In this document: piece after piece, positions 18,108 to 27,636 of the stretch
Position numbering within the stretch: the first letter of the stretch is position 1
How the letters are laid out: each line of letters begins with the position of its first letter
Assembly: GCF_000449425.2 (NCBI RefSeq)
Contig: NZ_AVHW01000031.1
Span: 1 to 42,019, forward strand
Direction of reading: 5' to 3'
DNA: 42,019 nt
DNA from: Clostridioides difficile CD160
Lineage (GTDB): Bacteria; Bacillota; Clostridia; Peptostreptococcales; Peptostreptococcaceae
Notes under the pieces: model-generated
What the model saw: the letters and a program-made list of their open reading frames with translations, nothing else
Databases searched by the model: none
Told to the model about the DNA's origin: nothing
Program-made: the position numbers and the translations under genes

Positions 18108-19112
18108 ATGAGTTTAAAAAGAGTGTTGATATTGATATTAACCGTAGCAATGACAACTGGAATGTTGGTTGGGTGTAGCAATAATCCTGATAACAATTCT
18201 AATTCTAACAAAGATAATAAAAGTAATATAACTGACAAAAATAATTCAAAAAAATCTATATCTATGATACTAGACATTGAAGGAACAAACAATGAAGTTA
18301 TGAATAATGCTGCTTTATTGGCATTAAACAATGCTCAAAAGAAACTTAATATAGATACAAATAAAGTGGAATCAGATGATTCGTCGTCTTTTTCTAATAG
18401 CATAGACATTTTATGTAATGACAACCAAGATTTAATTATAGCTGTAGGAGCTAGATTTGCAAAACCATTGGAGAAAATAGCTAAAAAATATCCAAAGCAA
18501 CAATTTGCAATTGTAGACTATGAGTATGACAAGCAACCTTCTAATATAACTTCAATTTCTTATGAAGACAATAAATCTGGATATCTAGCAGGACTTATTG
18601 CTGGAAAGATGACTGAAAGTGATAAAGTTGGTTTCATAGGAGGAGAAAAGGGTTCTAGTAGAGATAAATTTGAAGCAGGTTTTAAAGAAGGTATTAAATT
18701 TTCTAACAGCAGTATAAAGGATGTTTCAGTTGAGTATGTGGATGTTTTTAAGGATAGTAAATCAGCTGAATCCATAGCTAAAAAAATGATGGATAATGGA
18801 GTAGATGTTATTTTCTCTACCACAGAAGATGACTCAAAAACTGTAATAAATGCAGTTAGAGCGAAAAATAAAAAAGTTATAGCTACTAATAAAGACCAAC
18901 ATGATTTGGCTCCAGAAAATGTTATAAGTTCTATTGTAAAAGATTTTGAAAATCCAACTTATAATTTGATACAAAGTTTTGTAAAGGAAAATTATAAAGG
19001 TGGAAAAGTTATAGAAAATACAGTTAAGTCTGGAAGTACTGGACTTGCGCCAAATAGCTCTCAAAATATTCCTCCAGATGTGTTAGAATATGTTAATAAG
19101 AACAATAAATAA
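18108..19112 (+). CDS. BMP-family (PnrA-like) lipoprotein, copy 1
   Basis: Extracytoplasmic ligand-binding lipoprotein of the basic membrane protein family, many of which bind nucleosides for ABC transporters. A signal peptide ends in the lipobox LVGC, with the lipidated Cys near residue 24. A short Asn/Ser/Lys linker precedes the periplasmic-binding fold. Family segments are AVGARFAKPLEKIAKKYP, GYLAGLIAGKMT and VGFIGGEKGSSRDKFEAGF. The start is ATG 18108, eight bases after AAGGAGTG. No permease or ATPase gene is adjacent, so it may serve a distant transporter or act as a sensor. Confidence 0.85.
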   Translation: MSLKRVLILILTVAMTTGMLVGCSNNPDNNSNSNKDNKSNITDKNNSKKSISMILDIEGTNNEVMNNAALLALNNAQKKLNIDTNKVESDDSSSFSNSIDILCNDNQDLIIAVGARFAKPLEKIAKKYPKQQFAIVDYEYDKQPSNITSISYEDNKSGYLAGLIAGKMTESDKVGFIGGEKGSSRDKFEAGFKEGIKFSNSSIKDVSVEYVDVFKDSKSAESIAKKMMDNGVDVIFSTTEDDSKTVINAVRAKNKKVIATNKDQHDLAPENVISSIVKDFENPTYNLIQSFVKENYKGGKVIENTVKSGSTGLAPNSSQNIPPDVLEYVNKNNK

Positions 19113-19151
19113 TTATAGAGACTTCAGGTTCTATATCAGGGAGTGAATTTT

Positions 19152-20282
19152 GTGAAAATAAAAAGGATATTGATGCTCTGCTTTGTTGTGGTGTTTACAA
19201 TTTTTATATTAGCTATATGCAATTTTGACTTTGGGCTTGATAAAGTAAATAAAGCTAATTCTAATATAAATAGTGCTAAATCCAAACAGAGTGAGTCTAA
19301 AAGTGTATCAACCTCATCAAATAAAGATAAAGAAGATAAAGATAAATCAAATAACAAAAGTAATAATGAGGAAGATGAAATAAAAGATGATGATTCTTAT
19401 GTGAGAAAAACTGTTGGAGTATTATTAGACACTGAAAATTTAAATAACGAATCATATAATAACAATGTACTATCAGCTCTAAAAAGAGCTGATGAAGATT
19501 TTGATATTAGAATAAAACTTGAAAAACCAAAGACTTCTAAGAATTTTAAAGAAAGTATAGAAAAACTACATAAATCTGAGCCAGATTTGATAATAGCAGT
19601 TGGAGCTAGATTTGCAGAGGTAATAAAAGAAGAGGCTACTAAATATCCAAAACAACAATTTGCAATAGTTGACTATGCTTATAAAGTTCAACCATCTAAT
19701 GTAATTTCAGTATCATTTCAAGATAATGCTACTGGATATTTAGCAGGTCTTATTGCAGGTAAAATGACTGATACTGGTAAAGTAGGTTTTATAGGAGGTA
19801 TTGAGGGTTCTAGTAGAGATAAGTATGAATCTGGATTTAGAAAAGGTCTCAAAACTTCAAATAAAAATGCTGAGTTATTAGTTAAATATTCAAATGTATT
19901 TGAAAATCCTGAATCAGCTAGAACTACTGCAAAAGAAATGAGAGATTCTGATAGAGATGTCGTATTCTCAGCTACAGAAGATGATAGTAAAAGAGCTATT
20001 CAGGTAGCAAGAGAAAATGGTGGTAAAGTTATAGCTATTAACAAAGACCAATATGATATGGCACCAAACAATGTAATAAGTTCAATTGTAAAAGATGTGG
20101 AACAACCAGTCTATGAATTAATAAAGAATGTTGTAAAAGATGGTTTTCATGGAAGTAAAGTAATGGAGTTTAAAATAAAAGATGGAGAAATTGGATTGAC
20201 TCCAAATAGTAGTAGAAATATACCACCAGATGTTTTAGAGTACATAAAAAAAGAGTATAACAAAGTGAAAGATACATATTAA
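19152..20282 (+). CDS. BMP-family protein, copy 2, with atypical lipobox
   Basis: Tandem paralogue of the preceding gene, sharing AVGARFAEVIKEEATKYP, GYLAGLIAGKMT, VGFIGGIEGSSRDKYESGF and a C-terminus ending in SSRNIPPDVLEYIKKEY. The N-terminus has a hydrophobic segment (about 5-20) ending LAIC. Isoleucine just before the Cys does not fit the usual Gly/Ala/Ser, so lipidation is doubtful and it may instead be held by the uncleaved helix. A longer charged linker (about residues 28-85) follows. The start is GTG 19152 after GGGAGTG; GTG 19143 lies within that ribosome site. It lies 39 bases behind copy 1, probably in the same operon. Confidence 0.83.
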   Translation: MKIKRILMLCFVVVFTIFILAICNFDFGLDKVNKANSNINSAKSKQSESKSVSTSSNKDKEDKDKSNNKSNNEEDEIKDDDSYVRKTVGVLLDTENLNNESYNNNVLSALKRADEDFDIRIKLEKPKTSKNFKESIEKLHKSEPDLIIAVGARFAEVIKEEATKYPKQQFAIVDYAYKVQPSNVISVSFQDNATGYLAGLIAGKMTDTGKVGFIGGIEGSSRDKYESGFRKGLKTSNKNAELLVKYSNVFENPESARTTAKEMRDSDRDVVFSATEDDSKRAIQVARENGGKVIAINKDQYDMAPNNVISSIVKDVEQPVYELIKNVVKDGFHGSKVMEFKIKDGEIGLTPNSSRNIPPDVLEYIKKEYNKVKDTY

Positions 20283-20351
20283 TTATTATTTTAAAAGTTT
20301 ATAAAAATGCACTTTTTAGGTGTAAGTTAATTATAGAAGAGTCTAATAATA

Positions 20352-20388
20352 GGTGTGTTAGCAGAAAAATTCTGCTACACACTTTATT
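20352..20388 (+). terminator. Rho-independent terminator after the BMP pair
   Basis: GTGTGTTAGCAGAA pairs with TTCTGCTACACAC around a short A-rich loop, followed by TTTATTTATTT. Confidence 0.85.
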
Positions 20389-20434
20389 TATTTCAAATAA
20401 AAAATTTATCAAAAAAAAGAAAAAGGAGTAAAAA

Positions 20435-21196
20435 ATGGAATTTACAAGAGAGCCATTTATACTAGATGACGATTTGTGTCTAGCTTTGGTGGACAAAAGA
20501 ATTAGTTATCTAATGGAAAATGAATTAAAATTAAGAAATATAGAGATAATAAAAACAATAGAATGTAAAGAATTATATGAAAGCATAAAATATCACCCAG
20601 ATATATGTATTTGTAATTTAGGAAAAGGAGATATAATTGTTGCGCCGAATGTATATAATCAATACAAAGAGTTATTAAGTAGATATAAATTTAATATAAT
20701 TAAGGGAGAAGCTAATTTATTAAATAGATACCCTTATGATATACCTTACAATATTGCTATAGTTGGTGACTATGCTATACACAACTTTAAGTACACTGAC
20801 AGAGTAATATTAGATTATATTGAAAATAATAAACTTAAAAAGATAAATATAGAGCAGGGCTATTCTAAATGCTCAATCTGTATAGTAGATAGAACATCTA
20901 TAATAACATCAGATAAAGGTATTTGGAAAAGCATGAAGAATACAGAAATAGAGTGTTTATTAATAGAAAAAGGTCATATAAATTTATTTGAGATGAATTA
21001 TGGATTTATAGGTGGATGTACAGGGTTAATTTCTAAGGATAAACTAGCTTTTTGTGGAGATGTTAAAAAACATCCTGACTATGAACGTATAAAAAGTTTT
21101 GTAGAAAGCAAAAACAAGGAGATAGTTACACTTAGCTGTGAAAATTTACTAGATATAGGTTCTATAGTTCCTCTCATGACAAGAAAGGAGCGATAA
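20435..21196 (+). CDS. DUF6873-like protein (GME-fold family), function unknown
   Basis: 253 residues, cytosolic, no signal peptide. It resembles the DUF6873 proteins of clostridia, assigned to the guanidino-group-modifying enzyme fold. Notable conserved-looking segments are YPYDIPYNIAIVGDYAIHN, SICIVDRTSIITSD, MNYGFIGGCTGLIS and FCGDVKKHPDYERI. No enzymatic function is established to my knowledge. The start is ATG 20435 after AAAAGGAG. It is three bases ahead of ytxC, so the two are translationally linked, which hints at a sporulation connection. Confidence 0.7.
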   Translation: MEFTREPFILDDDLCLALVDKRISYLMENELKLRNIEIIKTIECKELYESIKYHPDICICNLGKGDIIVAPNVYNQYKELLSRYKFNIIKGEANLLNRYPYDIPYNIAIVGDYAIHNFKYTDRVILDYIENNKLKKINIEQGYSKCSICIVDRTSIITSDKGIWKSMKNTEIECLLIEKGHINLFEMNYGFIGGCTGLISKDKLAFCGDVKKHPDYERIKSFVESKNKEIVTLSCENLLDIGSIVPLMTRKER

Positions 21197-21198
21197 CT

Positions 21199-22017
21199 TT
21201 GGTTGAGAAGGATAATATTTCTTCTATGAAATTTTTGAGGAATAATAATGTAAACGATAGATTAATATATACGAATGACATTGTAGAAGTAGTAATAGAT
21301 TCTGCAAAGCAAGAAGTATTAAATAAAAGAATACTTAATGGTACTAAAGATGAACAAAGAGCTCTAAATATTGATGAGATATCAACAGAAATAACTAGTA
21401 TGATAATAAGTATAATGAAAGAGAAACTTTTAAAAGAATACATTCTAAAATGCTATGGGCGTACATATCCTGAAGATAAAAATAATATATACATATATTC
21501 ACTAAACATATTTGCTAAAAAAGAGATTTTTATGAGAGAAACAGTATTTACAAGGGTGAGAAATTATATAGAGGAAAATGATTTTATAAATGTAGAAGGT
21601 TTTATTAGATTTAGAATGAGAGAATTTATGAAATATATTTCTGCTATAGGTGATATTGCAGTTGAGGAGTATTTAATAAAGAAAGACCAAGATGAGTTTA
21701 TAAGAGTTTTAAAATACTTTATAGATACTCAAGAAGAAAAGATTGATTTGCTAAAAGTTCATATAATGGAAGATAATACATTTATTTTATACGATAAAAA
21801 TGGAAATAAAATAGACAGTATAGATGATGAAGAAATCATAAATATGGTAATAAGAGAGAATTTAAACTACGAGGACTTTTTAATAAGTACCTTATTAACC
21901 TTATGCCCTAAAAAAATAGAAATATTAGATTTATTAAATAATAATTGCTCAAAAGAAATTATAGATACTGTAGAAGCAATTTTTGAAAATAAAGTTAGTA
22001 TAATTATGGAGAATTAG
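21199..22017 (+). CDS. ytxC: Putative sporulation protein YtxC
   Basis: 272-residue YtxC-like protein. The recognised core is VRNYIEENDFINVEGFIRFRMREF followed by a predicted helical region. The C-terminal part has NTFILYDKNGNKID and a segment near LLTLCPKKIEIL. The molecular role is unknown; the family is tied to sporulating Firmicutes. The start is TTG 21199, nine bases after AAGGAG. As in other clostridia as I recall them, it lies upstream of thrS. Confidence 0.8.
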   Translation: MVEKDNISSMKFLRNNNVNDRLIYTNDIVEVVIDSAKQEVLNKRILNGTKDEQRALNIDEISTEITSMIISIMKEKLLKEYILKCYGRTYPEDKNNIYIYSLNIFAKKEIFMRETVFTRVRNYIEENDFINVEGFIRFRMREFMKYISAIGDIAVEEYLIKKDQDEFIRVLKYFIDTQEEKIDLLKVHIMEDNTFILYDKNGNKIDSIDDEEIINMVIRENLNYEDFLISTLLTLCPKKIEILDLLNNNCSKEIIDTVEAIFENKVSIIMEN

Positions 22018-22180
22018 GAGATAAAGATATAAAACTAAAAAAATTCTTTTTAAATCGACACAAAAGACTTATAATTGTATATAAAGCTATAATATAGCTA
22101 GAGCTATTAACTATAAAAACATCGACTGATTAAATGTAATATAGCTGACAAATATACAATTGATAAGGAGAAATTTTATA

Positions 22181-22783
22181 ATGGATAATTTAATTAGGAT
22201 ACTGATATTAGCTGTTATTGGTGGATTTATAGGTTACGTTACAAATGTAGTTGCTATAAGACTAATATTTAGACCAATAGAGCCTATTAAAATACCTCTT
22301 TTAAATATAGAAATAGTAGGACTTATACCAAAGAGAAGAGCAGAAATAGCAGCAAATGTAGGAGAAATAATTCAAGAAGAATTTCTTTCTATGGACGAAA
22401 TACTTGCAAATATCATTACTGACGAAGATAAGGAAGAAGTTGTAAGATACATAAAAGCAAGGGTAAAAATTATAATACATGAGAAAGTTTCATTTATACC
22501 GAGTGGCATAAAAAACATGATACAAGATTATCTAGGAGAGATAATTGAATCTGAAGTTAAACAAAGTATAGATGAATTGAGTAAAAATATAATAAATAAA
22601 GCAAATGAACGTATAGATATACAAAAAATGGTCGAAGATAAGATTAATGAACTAGATTTATATGAATTAGAAGAGATAATAATAAGAATAGCTAAAAAAG
22701 AATTAAAGCATATAGAATTTTTAGGTCTTGTTTTAGGTTTTTTAATAGGTATAGTTCAAGGATTGGTTACTATATTTATTTAA
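22181..22783 (+). CDS. DUF445-family membrane protein
   Basis: About 200 residues. An N-terminal membrane segment (about 4-30, LIRILILAVIGGFIGYVTN) and a C-terminal one (about 182-200, GLVLGFLIGIVQGLVTIFI) flank a charged, mostly helical central domain. VTNVVAIRLIFRP and LIPKRRAEIAANVG are typical of the YheB/DUF445 family. ATG 22181 is preceded by AAGGAG; the frame's earlier TTG 22160 overlaps that region. YheB is associated with the spore surface in Bacillus, but a role here is not shown. Confidence 0.8.
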   Translation: MDNLIRILILAVIGGFIGYVTNVVAIRLIFRPIEPIKIPLLNIEIVGLIPKRRAEIAANVGEIIQEEFLSMDEILANIITDEDKEEVVRYIKARVKIIIHEKVSFIPSGIKNMIQDYLGEIIESEVKQSIDELSKNIINKANERIDIQKMVEDKINELDLYELEEIIIRIAKKELKHIEFLGLVLGFLIGIVQGLVTIFI

Positions 22784-23030
22784 ATATACAATAATTAGCT
22801 ATTGTATTTAAGTATACAAAAACTAAAAATTAACTTCAATAATAATTAATTTTAGTATTTATCTAGTCATATCTATCATGCATGTAGATATATTTTAAAA
22901 ATTTAAAATTGGTGAAAATATTATAATATAACTATAAATCAAAAGATTAAACTAATATAAAAATATTAGAATATTGATTTACAGTTGATTAAGATGAAAA
23001 ATAATGGGTAATTATTATATTACATTAATG

Positions 23031-23059
23031 TTGATTGATGTATAAGTATCTGTTATAAT
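23031..23059 (+). promoter_or_regulatory. Promoter of the thrS leader
   Basis: TTGATT (23031-23036) and TATAAT (23054-23059) are 17 bases apart, placing the transcript start near 23066, just ahead of the T-box. The stretch 22784-23030 is AT-rich with no other feature seen. Confidence 0.7.
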
Positions 23060-23079
23060 GAAAATATATTAAAAATTAT

Positions 23080-23333
23080 AGCGTTGAAGAGGAAGAGTAG
23101 ATTAGAAACCATTCTCAGAGAATTTGGGTCTATGGCTGAGAGCCCATGTAACAGGTCTATTTGAAAACTACCTTGGAGCTGAGTTTATTAGCAGTATTTG
23201 TATTTATACTATATGTGAAAGTGCTCGGGTGACGACCTTATAGTCATCAAGAGGGTTGTATATACTTGTATACACCAACTTGGGTGGAACCGCGAATTAA
23301 TATCGTCCCAAACATATTTGGGGCGATTTTTTA
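23080..23333 (+). promoter_or_regulatory. T-box riboswitch, threonine-specific, with terminator
   Basis: Leader RNA that senses uncharged tRNA-Thr and relieves termination upstream of thrS. The long stem I runs from about 23084. A threonine codon, ACT at 23168-23170 or the overlapping ACC at 23170-23172, sits at the specifier position. The T-box sequence GGGTGGAACCGCG is at 23282-23294. It is followed by the terminator ATCGTCCCAAA (23302-23312) pairing TTTGGGGCGAT (23317-23327) and a T-run. An open reading frame passes through the leader but has no ribosome site. Confidence 0.95.
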
Positions 23334-23376
23334 TTACAAAAAATCTAAAAATTATTTCAATAAGGAGGAAAAAACA

Positions 23377-25296
23377 ATGATTAAAGTTGCTTTAAAAGAT
23401 GGCTCAATAAAAGAATTTGAAAGTGCTATTTCTGTTATGGATGTAGCAAAATCCATTAGCGAAGGATTAGCTAGAAATGTGGTAGCAGCATCTGTGAACG
23501 GAGAGGTTGTAGGTATGGACCACATTATAGATACTGATTGTGACTTAAATTTATTTAAGTTTGAAGATAAAGAAGGTAAAGAAGTTTTTAGACATACATC
23601 AGCACATATATTAGCTCAAGCTATAAAGAGACTTTACCCAGAAGCAAAACTTGCTATAGGACCAAGTATAGAAAATGGATTCTACTATGATATAGATTTA
23701 GACCATAGATTAGTTCCAGAAGATTTAGAAAAAATAGAAGCTGAAATGAAAAAAATAGCTAAAGAAGATTTAAAAATAGAAAGATTTGAACTTCCTAGAA
23801 ATGAAGCTTTAGAGCTTATGAAAAAACAAGGGGAAGACTATAAGGTAGAACTTATATCTGATTTACCTGAAAGTGAAATAATATCTTTCTACAAGCAAGG
23901 TGATTTTACTGATTTATGTAGAGGACCACATTTACCATCTACTAAAAAAGTTAAAGCTGTTAAATTACAAAGTGTTGCAGGTGCATACTGGCGTGGCGAC
24001 GAAAAAAATAAGATGCTTCAAAGAATCTATGGAACTTCTTTTGAGAAAAACAAAGACTTAGAAGAGTACTTACATTTATTAGAAGAAGCTAAAAAGAGAG
24101 ACCATAGAAAATTAGGTAAAGAATTAGGATTATTTATGATACCTGAAGAAGGTCCTGGATTCCCTATGTTTTTACCAAAAGGTATGGAGCTTAAAAATGA
24201 ATTATTAAAATTCTGGAGAGAAATACACAGAAAAGCTGGATATATTGAAATAGAATCTCCTATTATATTAAATAGAAAATTATGGGAGACTTCAGGTCAC
24301 TGGTATCATTACAAAGAAAATATGTATACAGTTAAAATAGATGATGAAGATTATGCTATAAAACCTATGAACTGTCCTGGAGGATTAATTTACTATAATT
24401 CTCAATTACACTCATATAGAGATTTCCCAATGAGAGTTGCAGAGCTTGGTAGAGTTCATAGACATGAGTTATCTGGTGCATTACAAGGATTAATGAGAGT
24501 TAGAGCATTTACTCAAGACGATTCACATATATTCATGTTACCAGAGCAAATAAAGGATGAGATAAAAGGAGTAGCTAACCTAATAGATGGTATCTACAAA
24601 ACTTTTGGATTTGAATATAACTTAGAGTTATCTACAAGACCAGAAGATTCTATGGGAAGCGAAGAAGAGTGGGAAGCAGCAGAAAATGGATTAAGAGAAG
24701 CTTTAGAAGAATTAGGTCTACCATATACTATAAATGAAGGTGATGGTGCATTCTATGGTCCTAAGATAGACTTCCATCTAAAAGACTGTTTAGGAAGAAC
24801 TTGGCAATGTGGTACTATCCAATTAGATATGCAACTTCCAAGACAATTTGATAATACTTATATCGGACAAGATGGTGAAAAACATAGACCAGTTATGATT
24901 CATAGAGTTGCTTTTGGTAGTATAGAAAGATTTATAGGTATATTGATAGAGCATTATGCTGGTAAATTCCCAGTTTGGTTATCTCCAACTCAAGTTAAGA
25001 TACTTCCTATATCTGATAAATTTATGGATTATGCAAATGAAGTTAAGAAAGAGTTATTTGATAAGGGTATAAGAGTTGAATTAGATGATAGAGCTGAAAA
25101 AATCGGATTTAAGATAAGAGAAGCTCAACTTGAAAAAGTTCCATACATGTTAATAGTAGGTGAAAAAGAAGTAGAGGAGAATAATGTTTCTGTTAGATCA
25201 AGAGATAAAGGTGAAATAGGTAGCATTAAATTAGATGAATTTATAGCTAGTATTTCAAAAGAAATTGAATCAAGAGAAAGTATTATTCAAAACTAA
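23377..25296 (+). CDS. thrS: Threonyl-tRNA synthetase
   Basis: Charges tRNA-Thr. The 639-residue chain carries an N-terminal TGS domain (MIKVALKDGSIKEFE), the editing domain with RHTSAHILAQAIKRL and DLCRGPHLP, and the class II catalytic core with motif 2 GRVHRHELSGALQGLMRVR and motif 3 HRVAFGSIERFIGILIEHY. The C-terminal anticodon-binding domain includes GFKIREAQLEKVPYMLIVG. The start is ATG 23377, eight bases after AAGGAGG; the frame open from 23266 belongs to the leader. It is controlled by the T-box. Confidence 0.98.
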   Translation: MIKVALKDGSIKEFESAISVMDVAKSISEGLARNVVAASVNGEVVGMDHIIDTDCDLNLFKFEDKEGKEVFRHTSAHILAQAIKRLYPEAKLAIGPSIENGFYYDIDLDHRLVPEDLEKIEAEMKKIAKEDLKIERFELPRNEALELMKKQGEDYKVELISDLPESEIISFYKQGDFTDLCRGPHLPSTKKVKAVKLQSVAGAYWRGDEKNKMLQRIYGTSFEKNKDLEEYLHLLEEAKKRDHRKLGKELGLFMIPEEGPGFPMFLPKGMELKNELLKFWREIHRKAGYIEIESPIILNRKLWETSGHWYHYKENMYTVKIDDEDYAIKPMNCPGGLIYYNSQLHSYRDFPMRVAELGRVHRHELSGALQGLMRVRAFTQDDSHIFMLPEQIKDEIKGVANLIDGIYKTFGFEYNLELSTRPEDSMGSEEEWEAAENGLREALEELGLPYTINEGDGAFYGPKIDFHLKDCLGRTWQCGTIQLDMQLPRQFDNTYIGQDGEKHRPVMIHRVAFGSIERFIGILIEHYAGKFPVWLSPTQVKILPISDKFMDYANEVKKELFDKGIRVELDDRAEKIGFKIREAQLEKVPYMLIVGEKEVEENNVSVRSRDKGEIGSIKLDEFIASISKEIESRESIIQN

Positions 25297-25377
25297 TATT
25301 TAAGATATTAATAAATAAGATAAATTTAATTGATATGTTGATAGATATAAATTAAATTTATAAAAAGATAAGTATAA

Positions 25378-25428
25378 TTAGAGGTACAGTTAATCATATT
25401 TTTATGATAATGTACCTCTAATTTTTTT
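25378..25428 (+). terminator. Rho-independent terminator after thrS
   Basis: TTAGAGGTACA (25378-25388) pairs perfectly with TGTACCTCTAA (25411-25421), followed by seven T. Confidence 0.92.
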
Positions 25429-25458
25429 GCTGTAGGCTAAATTAATATTTATATGTAT

Positions 25459-25600
25459 GTTGATTTAATGATGTATAAAAGATGCTTAAATAATATATCT
25501 ATAAAGGTTAATTTAAAGTTGTATAAAATAGGTTTAATTAATATACCTATAAGTGTTAATTTAAAGTTGTATAAAATAGGTTTAATTAAAACTGCTGATT
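25459..25600 (+). repeat. 48-bp tandem repeat, two good copies and a degenerate third
   Basis: GTTAATTTAAAGTTGTATAA starts copies at 25507 and 25555; a decayed copy precedes them. A 65-codon open frame (25453-25650) runs through because 48 is a multiple of three, but it has no ribosome site. This is in the 621-base gap between thrS and the DUF4097 gene. Confidence 0.75.
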
Positions 25601-25675
25601 CTTTGAGAATAGATGCATATAAAGGATATGTTGAGATTATATGTAAATAGATTGGATTTAGTAGAGTATTATAGG

Positions 25676-25768
25676 TGAGACGTGTACTAGTGAAAATAAA
25701 TGAAAGAAATGATTTTGAATACTGTATTGGAGATTACAAGTAAGACGTTTACTAGTGAAAATAAATGA
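25676..25768 (+). repeat. Direct repeat pair of about 25 bp
   Basis: AGACGT(G/T)TACTAGTGAAAATAAATGA occurs at about 25678 and again at about 25743, 65 bases apart, with one or two mismatches. Its nature is unknown. Confidence 0.7.
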
Positions 25769-25790
25769 GGAAACAAAAAATTATTATATC

Positions 25791-25854
25791 AAAACACTTC
25801 TATGAGTATTAGATTTATCAATAAATAATAAATCTACCATAGAAGTGTTTTGAT
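25791..25854 (-). terminator. Long hairpin, probable bidirectional terminator
   Basis: AAAACACTTCTATG pairs with CATAGAAGTGTTTT, with an inner AGATTTAT/ATAAATCT stem. It lies beyond the 3' end of the minus-strand PadR operon and after the plus-strand thrS region. Confidence 0.7.
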
Positions 25855-25917
25855 TTTAATAATAAAAGTGTTTTTGCCATAATAATAGAAGTATTTTAGT
25901 CGTAATAATCATTTTAT

Positions 25918-26955
25918 CTAATTCTTATTCTTTATAATAGTCAAATCTCCACTTGTAGTACTTACATATAAATTTGTAGTCCCATTTTTATAAGTGTATA
26001 AATCATCATGATGATTCAATTCGAAATCACTATCTAAGGAACCAGAAAGCTTATCAAGATTTAAAGTGAAGCCTGGATTATCAGGGATAGATAAATCAAC
26101 ATCTGCAGAAGTAGTCTCGAAATTTAGAGAAGACAACATTTTGTTAGATGTAATTTTTGCATCACCTGAAGTTGTTTCTGCTTCAATATCAGAAAGCGTT
26201 CCAGATACATTCATTTGTCCAGAAACTGTACTACAGATAAGACTTTTATTATTTATATCTTTTAAATTTATATCACCACTAGTTGTATCTAAATTTAAAC
26301 TATCAATTTTACCAGAAAGTTGTATTTTACCAGATGTTGATGAAAATTTAGCATCTTTACTATCTAGTTTTGCTATATCAATATCACCACTAGTTGTATC
26401 TAAGTTTACTTTATTAATATTACCAGAAAGCTCTATTACGCCTGAAACCGTACTAGCTTCCATTACATTACCTTTTATGTAAGTACTATATATATCTGCT
26501 GAGGCAGTAGATAACGATATTTTATCATAAAGCTTATTAGGCAAATATAGTTCAAGTATTGTTGGTTTTGGAAGATTAATTCCTATAAAGAATTTTTTAG
26601 CTGAATTATCATCTATAGAAAGCGAATTTCCATCAACCTTTATTTTTGCAAGTTTTTTCTTTGAAAAATTAGAAGGAGTTTTTTGAATTAGTTTGATTTT
26701 ATTAGAATTACTTTTCTTAATTCTAACTTCGCCTGAAATCCAGTCTACATCAATATCAGTTATTTTATCTGAAAAACTTTCACTTTTAGCTACTATATAC
26801 TTATCATAGTTATATTCTGAATTTAAGTTCCTAAAAGAAAAATTAAAAGAATGTGAAACTATACTTCCAAAAAGAAGAAGGACAAATATGATAGAAAGTG
26901 ATATTGCAATAATACTCCATATGAAAATCTTTGTCTTTATGAGTTTTTTATTCAT
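25918..26955 (-). CDS. DUF4097 (adhesin-like beta-helix) membrane-anchored protein
   Basis: 345 residues with one N-terminal transmembrane helix (about 8-30) and an extracytoplasmic DUF4097 domain. It is built from repeats in which a (T)TSGDI-like turn recurs roughly every 18-20 residues (DTTSGDIDIAK, STSGKIQLSGK, DTTSGDINLKD, TVSGQMNVSG, ETTSGDAKI), as expected for a beta-solenoid. The start at 26955 follows GGAGG, and the gene overlaps the end of the DUF1700 gene by eight bases, so translation is coupled. Its function in the PadR-DUF1700-DUF4097 set is unknown, perhaps envelope sensing. Confidence 0.82.
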   Translation of the reverse strand: MNKKLIKTKIFIWSIIAISLSIIFVLLLFGSIVSHSFNFSFRNLNSEYNYDKYIVAKSESFSDKITDIDVDWISGEVRIKKSNSNKIKLIQKTPSNFSKKKLAKIKVDGNSLSIDDNSAKKFFIGINLPKPTILELYLPNKLYDKISLSTASADIYSTYIKGNVMEASTVSGVIELSGNINKVNLDTTSGDIDIAKLDSKDAKFSSTSGKIQLSGKIDSLNLDTTSGDINLKDINNKSLICSTVSGQMNVSGTLSDIEAETTSGDAKITSNKMLSSLNFETTSADVDLSIPDNPGFTLNLDKLSGSLDSDFELNHHDDLYTYKNGTTNLYVSTTSGDLTIIKNKN

Positions 26956-27625
26956 GCTTATCATCCTCCTTTGATTCACTTAGTTGTATTATCCCTTTAA
27001 TAATCTCAACACCAGCAGAACCTATTATGAAGAGTATCCACGAAAAAGACCAAATATCAAATAGCATACTTGTAATTAGATATATAGCAACTATTATAAT
27101 CCAATATGCACTTATAAATGATTTGTAAGCTGGATTTATATCATCATAATTTGTCTTAAATTCTTTGAATTCTTTTGTTGAAGTATCATTGTATAGAACA
27201 TAGTTTGGTTTTGTCATTTGATTATAGACTAGTAACCCTACACCAATTGCTATCAATATAAGCATTAAAAGAATAGCTAGAGTTGGTTCCACGCCAAAGC
27301 TTACAATTGAGACTACAAATAGGAAAGGGCTTATTATAAAAATGGCAATTGCTATTGATGCTCTTAAGGCTCTTTTCTTTTTTTCCTCAATTAATTCAGG
27401 AGGTATAAAATATGGTTCTTTAACACTTTCAATTAACTCAGATAAATCGCCAATTCCTGAGATTACTGAATTATATGCTTCTTGTTCTGTTTTACCACAT
27501 TGTATTTGGTCATTGTATTTTTCTTTTAGATTTTCAAATAATTCATCTTTAAGTTCTTTGACTTTTTTTGTTTCATTAATTCCTGTAAAGCTATTATTAA
27601 TATAAGTACGTATTTTATCTAACAT
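26948..27625 (-). CDS. DUF1700 (HAAS domain) membrane protein
   Basis: 225 residues. The N-terminal cytoplasmic HAAS-type helical domain (LDKIRTYINNSFTGI...ELKDELFENLKEKYND) is followed by about four membrane helices (roughly 90-108, 113-132, 168-186, 190-210). Such proteins are the usual partner of PadR regulators and DUF4097 proteins in Firmicutes. It starts at 27625 after AGGAGGTG and sits between the two, as the second gene of a three-gene operon. Confidence 0.82.
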   Translation of the reverse strand: MLDKIRTYINNSFTGINETKKVKELKDELFENLKEKYNDQIQCGKTEQEAYNSVISGIGDLSELIESVKEPYFIPPELIEEKKKRALRASIAIAIFIISPFLFVVSIVSFGVEPTLAILLMLILIAIGVGLLVYNQMTKPNYVLYNDTSTKEFKEFKTNYDDINPAYKSFISAYWIIIVAIYLITSMLFDIWSFSWILFIIGSAGVEIIKGIIQLSESKEDDKHE

Positions 27626-27636
27626 ATTTTCACCTC

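Noticed and set aside
23266..23376. N-terminal extension of thrS through the leader
   Set aside because: It is T-box and terminator sequence; a strong ribosome site places the start at 23377.
25453..25650. 65-codon open frame
   Set aside because: No ribosome site, and it is open only because a 48-bp repeat keeps phase; composition is that of the AT-rich gap.
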